Positions 58,781 through 64,000 of a DNA stretch of 64,000 nucleotides are shown in pieces; the stretch's first letter is position 1; the number at the start of each line of letters is the position of its first letter. Both the position numbers and the translations under genes were made by a program. Origin of the DNA: Melghirimyces thermohalophilus (lineage in GTDB: Bacteria; Bacillota; Bacilli; Thermoactinomycetales; DSM-45169); NCBI RefSeq assembly GCF_900102685.1, contig NZ_FMZA01000009.1, positions 1 through 64,000 of the forward strand. The letters run 5' to 3'. The notes beneath the pieces were generated by a model, which saw only the letters and a program-made list of their open reading frames with translations, was not told the origin of the DNA and ran no database searches.

Positions 58781-60889
58781 GTGTCCGTGTTGGAAATCAT
58801 CAACCTGCTAGCCTTTATCATCGTTGCCGGTTATGGCGTCTATCTGACGGCCAAGGTGGTGTATGCCAGGTACACCTATATTCGTCTGGGAAAACCGGCT
58901 GACTTCTCCACGGATATGAAGGCCCGTATCAACGAGGTGCTGGTCAATGTATTCGGACAGAAGAAGCTGTTGAAGGATCCCAAAAGTGGGATTATGCACG
59001 TGGTGATGTTTTACGGCTTTATTATCATTCAGTTTGGGGCGATCGACCTCTTTATCAAGGGGCTATTTCCCGGGAAACATTTGCCGTTGCCGGCTTATCC
59101 GGTATTTATGCTGATCCAGGAGATCACCGTGACCGCCGTTTTGTTGGCGACGCTCTATTCCTTCTACCGTCGCTTTGTGGAAAAATTGGCCCGGTTGAAG
59201 CGAGGCTTTAAAGCCGGTTTGGTTGTTATTTTCCTGTCTGTGTTGATGACCTCGATTCTGTTCTCTACCGCCTTTGAACACATTTGGGGCATAACCGGAG
59301 AACTCCCGGCCTGGGCCACTCCGGTTTCCTCGACGATCGCCGCGGCCTTCTCCTGGATGTCACCAGAAGCCGCCGCTGTCGCATTCTACATCTTCTGGTG
59401 GATTCACGCTTTGGACCTGTTGGCCTTTATGGTCTATGTCCCCCAGTCCAAACACTTCCACCTGCTGGTGGCGCCGGTCAATACCTTTTTAAAGCGGCAG
59501 GATCCGCCGTCTAAGCTGAAGCCGATCGATTTTGAGGACGAATCCCTCACCGAATACGGTGTCAACAAGATCGAAAACTTTGATCAGAAGCAATTGATCG
59601 ATCTTTATGCATGCGTCGAATGCGGTCGGTGTACCAGTGTCTGCCCCGCCGCCGGCACCGGGAAAATGCTCTCCCCCATGGATCTGTTGGTGAAGATGCG
59701 GGACCACCTGACGGAAAAAGGGGCCGCCATCACCTCCCGGAGTCCGTGGATGCCCGCCTACGCTTTCAGCGGGGCCAATGCAGCTACGGAAGTGGCGGCA
59801 ACCCGTGACGAGGAAGGGAACTACGACTATCCGGTGGAACTGATCGGAGATGTGATCACGGAAGAGGAACTGTGGGCCTGTACCACCTGCCGCAACTGTG
59901 AGGATGCCTGCCCGGTTTCCAACGAACACGTCGATAAAATCCTCGACATGCGCCGCCACCTGGTGTTGACCCAGGGTAAAATGCCGGCAGAAGCTACCCG
60001 CACCTTCCAAAATATCGAGCGTCAGGGGAATCCCTGGGGCCTTAGCAAGAAAGAGCGGGAGAAATGGCGCGACGCCCTGGAAGAAGGGCTGGAAGCTCCG
60101 ACGGTGAAAGAGCAGAAGGATTTTGACTACCTCTTCTTCGTCGGTTCCATGGCCTCCTACGATAACCGGAGCCAAAAAGTGGCCCGTTCCCTGGTGAAAC
60201 TGCTCAACCATGCCGGCGTCAAGTTTGCCATCCTGGGTAAAAAGGAGAAGAACTCCGGGGATACCGCTCGCCGCATGGGTAACGAATTTTTGTTCCAACA
60301 GTTGGCTACGGACAATATTGCTCAGTTCAAGAAATATAACGTGAAAAAAATCGTGACAGCAGATCCCCACGCCTATAACGTGATCAAAAACGAATACCCG
60401 GACTTCGGTCTGGAAGGTGTAGAAGTGTATCACCATACGCAGCTATTGGCCCAATTGATCCGCGAGGGACGCCTCAAGCCGGAAAAGGAAGTGAAGGAAC
60501 GGGTCACCTACCACGATTCTTGTTACTTGGGCCGGTACAATGAAGAGTATGATGCCCCCCGCTTCATCTTCCAGTCGATCCCGGGAATCGAATTGGTAGA
60601 AATGGAACGGAACCGGGAAAACGGCATGTGTTGTGGCGCCGGTGGCGGTATGATGTGGCTGGAAGAGCAGTCCGGCGTTCGCGTCAATACCGCCCGGACC
60701 GAACAGGCTCTCTCCGTCAACCCCAGCTTGATCGGAAGCGCTTGTCCTTACTGTCTCACCATGATGAGTGACGGGACTAAAGCGAAGGAAGTGGAAGATG
60801 ACGTGAAGACGATGGATGTAGCCGAGGTGTTGGCCCTCTCGGTAAACTTTGAAGAAAAACCGGCCCCGGTCGCGGAAGGGGTGCATTGA
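58781..60889 (+). CDS. fadF: Iron-sulfur electron-transfer reductase FadF
   Basis: FadF (YwjF) is a membrane iron-sulfur protein thought to pass electrons from acyl-CoA dehydrogenase/ETF to the quinone pool. The 702-residue product has five to six N-terminal helices of the NarI type (about 5-225), two [4Fe-4S] motifs (CVECGRCTSVCP about 278, CTTCRNCEDACP about 366) and two HdrD-type CCG domains (HDSCYLGRYNEEYDAP, GMCCGAGGGMMW, SACPYC). The GTG start follows AAGGAG. It sits upstream of beta-oxidation genes as in Bacilli and ends at its own terminator. Confidence 0.92.
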   Translation: MSVLEIINLLAFIIVAGYGVYLTAKVVYARYTYIRLGKPADFSTDMKARINEVLVNVFGQKKLLKDPKSGIMHVVMFYGFIIIQFGAIDLFIKGLFPGKHLPLPAYPVFMLIQEITVTAVLLATLYSFYRRFVEKLARLKRGFKAGLVVIFLSVLMTSILFSTAFEHIWGITGELPAWATPVSSTIAAAFSWMSPEAAAVAFYIFWWIHALDLLAFMVYVPQSKHFHLLVAPVNTFLKRQDPPSKLKPIDFEDESLTEYGVNKIENFDQKQLIDLYACVECGRCTSVCPAAGTGKMLSPMDLLVKMRDHLTEKGAAITSRSPWMPAYAFSGANAATEVAATRDEEGNYDYPVELIGDVITEEELWACTTCRNCEDACPVSNEHVDKILDMRRHLVLTQGKMPAEATRTFQNIERQGNPWGLSKKEREKWRDALEEGLEAPTVKEQKDFDYLFFVGSMASYDNRSQKVARSLVKLLNHAGVKFAILGKKEKNSGDTARRMGNEFLFQQLATDNIAQFKKYNVKKIVTADPHAYNVIKNEYPDFGLEGVEVYHHTQLLAQLIREGRLKPEKEVKERVTYHDSCYLGRYNEEYDAPRFIFQSIPGIELVEMERNRENGMCCGAGGGMMWLEEQSGVRVNTARTEQALSVNPSLIGSACPYCLTMMSDGTKAKEVEDDVKTMDVAEVLALSVNFEEKPAPVAEGVH

Positions 60890-60899
60890 TGGTTCGGAC

Positions 60900-60922
60900 C
60901 CCCGGATATTTCCGGGGTTTTT
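60900..60922 (+). terminator. Terminator of fadF
   Basis: CCCCGGA (60900-60906) and TCCGGGG (60911-60917) form a perfect 7-bp stem with loop TATT followed by TTTTT. Confidence 0.9.
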
Positions 60923-61212
60923 CTTTTGTTTGTAACGAAAGAAGGGCGGTTTGCGTCGACATTCGTGATGTTGCTACTCCTTGTCGCTGACCGCTTGGTG
61001 GGCTGCTGGAGACCTCTTCGCTGATTTGGATCGACTGATCCTGCAGCACCAAGGTCTGCAAGATCCAACTGACCGAATCAGGTATAACGGGGAGCACCCC
61101 ACATCCATTAACTGGGATCGACTGGACACTCCGATCCCCTGTAGCGGCTACAGAAAGGAATCGGATAATATTGGATAAAAATTTCCATCTATTCTTAAAG
61201 GACGAAAAAGCA

Positions 61213-61241
61213 TTGTCAAGTCAGAGGAAACAGAGTAATCT
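61213..61241 (+). promoter_or_regulatory. Sigma-A promoter of the thiolase operon
   Basis: TTGTCA (61213-61218), a 17-bp spacer and TAATCT (61236-61241), about 75 bp before the thiolase start. Confidence 0.65.
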
Positions 61242-61276
61242 TTATATTGGAAGCGTTTTTTTACTTATAAAATCCG

Positions 61277-61290
61277 AACGAGCGCTCGGT
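61277..61290. promoter_or_regulatory. TetR-type operator upstream of the thiolase gene
   Basis: CGAGCGCTCG (61279-61288) is a perfect palindrome, extended by A/T at 61277 and 61290 (pattern ACGAGCGCTCGGT). TetR/AcrR-family repressors commonly bind AACGAGCGCTCGTT-like sites. It lies just downstream of the predicted transcription start, well placed for repression. Confidence 0.65.
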
Positions 61291-61314
61291 AGAGAATTTA
61301 GTGGAGGTGCTTCA

Positions 61315-62493
61315 ATGAAGGAGACAGTCGTACTGGGCGGAGCCCGCACCCCCTTCGGCAGGTTTGGGGGCGGGTTGAAGGATGTGCCCGCTGTGGACCT
61401 GGGCGGGGCGGCGATCCGCGGAGCTCTGGATCGTTCCGGTGTCCCGACAGATGCGGTGGATGAAGTGATTATGGGAATGGTGCTCCAGGGAGGAACCGGA
61501 CAGATTCCCTCCCGTCAGGCCGCACGGAAGGCTGGCCTTCCCTGGGAGGTGGGGACGGAGACGATCAATAAAGTGTGTGCTTCCGGCATGAGGAGCGCCA
61601 CCTTGGCTGAGCAGATCATCCGTGCAGGCGATGCGGGCGTGGTGGTGGCCGGCGGCATGGAGTCCATGTCCAACTCCCCCTACATCCTCCCCGGTGGCCG
61701 CTGGGGCCAGCGGATGGGTGATGGGAAAGTGGTCGATCTCATGATTCACGACGGTCTCTGGTGTGCCTTTGATGGGGTGCATATGGTCGTCCACGGCAGT
61801 AATGTAGCTGCGGAATACAAGGTCTCCCGGGAAGAACAGGACCGCTGGGCAGCACGAAGCCATGAACGGGCCATCAATGCTATCGATCGCGGCTTCATGG
61901 CGGAAGAGATTGTGCCGGTCACTGTAAAAGGGCGCAAAGGGGAGACCGTGGTGGATACCGATGAGGCCCCGCGGCGGGATACCTCGGTAGAGAAGCTGGC
62001 CGGCTTAAAACCGGTCTTTCTGAAGGATGGGTCGATCACGGCCGGCAATGCACCGGGAGTTAACGATGGAGCTTGTGCCCTGGTTCTCTCTTCGGCGGAC
62101 AAGGCCGAAGAGCTGGGGGCTCGGCCGGTGGCCCGCATTCTGGGTCATGCGGCGGTGGCGATGGAAGCCCGGTATTTCCCGATCACTCCCGCCTATGCCA
62201 TCCAAAAGCTGCTGAAAAAACAGAACCTCACTCTGGATCAGATCGATCGGTTCGAAGTGAACGAAGCCTTCGCCGCCGTCGCCCTGGCTAACGGAAAAAT
62301 TCTCGGCTGGGATGATGAAAAGGTGAACGTAAACGGCGGTGCGGTGGCCCTCGGCCATCCGATCGGAGCTAGCGGCGCCCGGATCATCCTCACCCTGATT
62401 CAGGAACTGCGCCGCCGCGGTGGCGGACTGGGAGTCGCCGGTATTTGCAGCGGATCCGCCCAGGGGGATGCGGTCCTGGTTCGGGTGGATTGA
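61315..62493 (+). CDS. Acetyl-CoA acetyltransferase (thiolase II)
   Basis: It condenses two acetyl-CoA to acetoacetyl-CoA or cleaves it in the last step of beta-oxidation. The 392-residue product has the nucleophilic Cys88 in [15 protein letters not shown], the catalytic His in [15 protein letters not shown] and the second Cys in [13 protein letters not shown]. Length is typical of biosynthetic/degradative thiolase II such as MmgA, AtoB or Thl. ATG 61315 follows GTGGAGGTG; a longer frame upstream contains the promoter and operator, so it is rejected. It precedes hydroxybutyryl-CoA dehydrogenase in the same orientation. Confidence 0.95.
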   Translation: MKETVVLGGARTPFGRFGGGLKDVPAVDLGGAAIRGALDRSGVPTDAVDEVIMGMVLQGGTGQIPSRQAARKAGLPWEVGTETINKVCASGMRSATLAEQIIRAGDAGVVVAGGMESMSNSPYILPGGRWGQRMGDGKVVDLMIHDGLWCAFDGVHMVVHGSNVAAEYKVSREEQDRWAARSHERAINAIDRGFMAEEIVPVTVKGRKGETVVDTDEAPRRDTSVEKLAGLKPVFLKDGSITAGNAPGVNDGACALVLSSADKAEELGARPVARILGHAAVAMEARYFPITPAYAIQKLLKKQNLTLDQIDRFEVNEAFAAVALANGKILGWDDEKVNVNGGAVALGHPIGASGARIILTLIQELRRRGGGLGVAGICSGSAQGDAVLVRVD

Positions 62494-62710
62494 TCGGTTT
62501 TGTCCGTATCATCTAGGCCCTTCGTGGCACCCATGCACCACAGGCACTCTGAAATGATAGGCTGATGCCTATTGCCATCAGACTCAGCGGAGAATCAGCA
62601 TGTAAGGGCATTTAGGGGCAACTCACATCATCGAATTCACTTACCAAAAGGCTTTGCCCCTGCCCGCAGCCGGATGATTGGCAGGACGGTCTCACATCTA
62701 AGCCGTATGG

Positions 62711-62756
62711 CATAGCGAGACCGGGAACGGAAGTGACCTGGTGAGACTTGTGCCCT
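62711..62756 (+). repeat. Conserved motif, copy B (hbd leader)
   Basis: It runs CATAGCGAGACCGGGAACGG, then AAGTGACCTGGTGAGACTTG, then TGCCCT. Its first 31 nt are identical to copy C. ACCGGG can pair with CCTGGT (one G-T) around an 11-nt loop, CATAG (62711-62715) with CTATG (62755-62759), and GTGCCC with GGGTGC, which suggests RNA structure. Confidence 0.75.
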
Positions 62757-62763
62757 ATGGGTG

Positions 62764-62808
62764 CATAGCGAGACCGGGAACGGAAGTGACCTGGGGGACT
62801 CGTGCCCT
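62764..62808 (+). repeat. Conserved motif, copy C (hbd leader, tandem)
   Basis: A second copy 53 bp downstream of copy B, identical over CATAGCGAGACCGGGAACGG and AAGTGACCTGG, then with a one-base deletion and changes (GGGACTCGTGCCCT). GTGCCC (62802-62807) pairs with GGGTAC (62811-62816). Changes in the lower stem (CTATG to CTACG) are seen between copies. Confidence 0.75.
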
Positions 62809-62961
62809 ACGGGTACAACGGAAGGTGGGGGAACACGACATCCCCAGACAGCGTCGATAGGTAGAACAAGATTACCTGAAGGGGCTCTGGTAAGAGGAAA
62901 ACGGGCGGCAGGTCCGCCCATCTCTTCCATGTCGGGCCTCACAACTGAAGGAGGGATACAT

Positions 62962-63816
62962 TTGAGCATGGGCCAGTTTACAGTGGTGGGCGCCGGCCAG
63001 ATGGGCAGCGGCATTGCCCAAGTGGCAGCCCAATCGGGGTTTCAGGTGTGCCTGATGGATCTGGATGAGGCTTATGTGCAAAAAGGTTTGAAAGGGATTA
63101 CAAAAAACCTCGCCCGTCAAGTGGAAAAGGGGAGGATGACCGAAGGGGAAAAAGGGGAAGTGCTGGGTCGAATTCGCCCCACTACCAACCTCAGGGAGGC
63201 TGCAGGCAAGGCGGATATCGTGGTGGAAGCCGTAGTGGAAAACATGCAGGTAAAGACCGATGTTTTCTCCCAGCTGGATGAGGCAGCACCGGCTCACACC
63301 ATCCTTGCCACCAATACCTCATCCCTTCCCATCACCGAAATCGCAGCGGTCACCCGCCGTCCGGAGCAGGTGATCGGCATGCATTTTATGAACCCGGTTC
63401 CGGTGATGAAACTGGTTGAGGTGATCCGGGGCTTGGCCACTTCCGACGAGGTGTATCATAAGGTGGAACAACTGGCTCGGGAAATGGGGAAAAACCCGGT
63501 GGAAGTGAACGATTTCCCCGGATTTGTAGCCAACCGGGTATTGATGCCGATGATCAATGAAGCGATATACGCTGTTTATGAAGGGGTGGCGGAGCCTGAG
63601 GCAGTCGATCAGGTGATGAAGCTGGGCATGAACCATCCGATGGGCCCGCTTACTCTGGCCGATTTTATCGGATTAGACACCTGCCTTTATATCATGGAAA
63701 CCCTGTATGACGGATTTGGCGATTCCAAATACCGCCCCTGTCCGCTTCTGCGCAAATACGTCAAAGCGGGATGGTTGGGCAAAAAAACCGGAAGAGGCTT
63801 CTACACTTACGGATGA
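62962..63816 (+). CDS. hbd: 3-hydroxybutyryl-CoA dehydrogenase
   Basis: It interconverts acetoacetyl-CoA and 3-hydroxybutyryl-CoA with NAD(P)H, in beta-oxidation or butyrate formation. The 284-residue product has the Rossmann loop [16 protein letters not shown] (about 8-23), the catalytic His in [15 protein letters not shown] (about 140) and ETL-type C-terminal domain with [17 protein letters not shown]. The TTG start at 62962 is 7 nt after GGAGGG; ATG 62968 is possible. It is 468 bp after the thiolase gene and 34 bp before an acyl-CoA dehydrogenase. Confidence 0.94.
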   Translation: MSMGQFTVVGAGQMGSGIAQVAAQSGFQVCLMDLDEAYVQKGLKGITKNLARQVEKGRMTEGEKGEVLGRIRPTTNLREAAGKADIVVEAVVENMQVKTDVFSQLDEAAPAHTILATNTSSLPITEIAAVTRRPEQVIGMHFMNPVPVMKLVEVIRGLATSDEVYHKVEQLAREMGKNPVEVNDFPGFVANRVLMPMINEAIYAVYEGVAEPEAVDQVMKLGMNHPMGPLTLADFIGLDTCLYIMETLYDGFGDSKYRPCPLLRKYVKAGWLGKKTGRGFYTYG

Positions 63817-63850
63817 GATTCTCCGTCAGGGGTGTAAAGGGGTGGACAGA

Positions 63851-64000
63851 ATGAATCTTCAATTGACTAAAGAACAGCAAATGATGCGCAAAATGGTGCG
63901 GGAGTTTGCCCGTTCCGAGATCGCCCCCTGGACGGATTCGATGGATGGTGAGGATCGGTTTCCCAAGGAAGTGGTGGGAAAGATGGGCCGGCTGGGCTTG
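63851..64000 (+). CDS. Acyl-CoA dehydrogenase (partial, runs off the window)
   Basis: Only the first 50 codons are present: MNLQLTKEQQMMRKMVREFA, then RSEIAPWTDSMDGEDRFPKE. This is the N-terminal helical domain of an acyl-CoA dehydrogenase, which oxidises acyl-CoA and passes electrons to ETF. The start follows AAAGGGGTGG. Its position after thiolase and hbd matches mmgABC/acdA-type clusters, so a butyryl-CoA (short-chain) substrate is plausible but not shown by the visible part. Confidence 0.9.
   Translation, partial: MNLQLTKEQQMMRKMVREFARSEIAPWTDSMDGEDRFPKEVVGKMGRLGL

Larger units (their letters stand above)
60890..61314 (+). other. 425-bp region between fadF and the thiolase gene
   Basis: It holds the fadF terminator (60900-60922), then about 270 bp without recognisable features, then the thiolase promoter and palindromic operator (61213-61288). 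No gene with a ribosome site was found. Confidence 0.4.
62494..62961 (+). other. 468-bp non-coding region with tandem structured motifs
   Basis: It separates two genes of one pathway. Features seen: hairpin ATAGGC/GCCTAT near 62561-62576, the tandem motif copies (62711-62808), a hairpin GTGCCC/GGGTAC at 62802-62816, GGGG/CCCC near 62827-62846, and GGCGGCAGGTCCGCC near 62905-62919. No terminator T run and no gene-like frame were found, so it looks like a long structured leader or processed operon spacer. Confidence 0.5.

Noticed and set aside
62711-62808. CRISPR array
   Set aside because: Only two copies with a directly adjoining 53-bp period and no spacers; no cas genes nearby.
62711-62808. 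Mini-ykkC (guanidine-II) riboswitch
   Set aside because: Tandem hairpins and an ACGG-like loop are superficially similar, but the loops are too long and the conserved ACGR tetraloop hairpins are not formed.

Overview
This window comes from a spore-forming, low-GC-lineage Gram-positive bacterium (Bacillota, class Bacilli) with moderately high GC. The gene content (Noc/Soj/Spo0J, WalRKHIJ, YyaC, YheC/D-like, GdpP-RplI-DnaB) and the chromosomal ParM-like actin suggest a Thermoactinomycetaceae-type genome (Kroppenstedtia/Desmospora/Melghirimyces relatives). The family-level placement is inference. Many genes start with TTG or GTG behind strong AGGAGG sites. No tRNA, rRNA, CRISPR array or intact transposase was recognised.

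Region 1 (1-31 kb) is the origin-proximal core, arranged as in Bacillus. A ParM-like actin and an unknown long disordered protein sit on the minus strand beside noc-soj-spo0J, with two parS sites. Then come a class V aminotransferase, DUF554, DUF4446, a diacylglycerol-kinase-like gene, yyaC, a YkvI-like transporter, plsC, DUF951, ychF, rpsF-ssb-rpsR, a MazG-like gene, yybS-gdpP-rplI, dnaB and purA. On the minus strand follow rlmH, a CxxH/CxxC protein, htrC and walR-walK-walH-walI-walJ. An ATP-grasp spore-coat-type gene and an orphan small gene close the region.

Region 2 (31-41 kb) holds murQ-murP for MurNAc recycling, an orphan hybrid sensor kinase with a degenerate GGDEF domain, ywhD, a class A penicillin-binding protein (pbpG-like), and ywiB-argS.

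Region 3 (41-51.5 kb) is a lysine fermentation locus. It has a PAS/sigma-54 activator, kdd behind a near-perfect sigma-54 promoter, then kamA-kamB-kamC-kamD-kamE as a tightly overlapping operon. The cleavage enzyme (kce) and ammonia lyase (kal) of the pathway are not in the window.

Region 4 (51.5-58.6 kb) is accessory and decaying: a frameshifted ORF, a di-heme cytochrome, a TipA-like MerR regulator, three broken GNAT acetyltransferases and a frameshifted SGNH hydrolase. Region 5 (58.7-64 kb) returns to core catabolism: fadF, thiolase, 3-hydroxybutyryl-CoA dehydrogenase and the start of an acyl-CoA dehydrogenase. This is beta-oxidation/butyryl-CoA metabolism that could also process C4 products of lysine fermentation.

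The most unusual signal is a conserved about 46-nt non-coding motif. It occurs once upstream of kamA (44948-44993) and twice in tandem (53-bp period) upstream of the hydroxybutyryl-CoA dehydrogenase (62711-62808). It may be a structured leader RNA linking the two catabolic loci, or a group II intron-derived relic. A second point of interest is the ParM-like actin with its unknown partner next to the chromosomal parABS locus.
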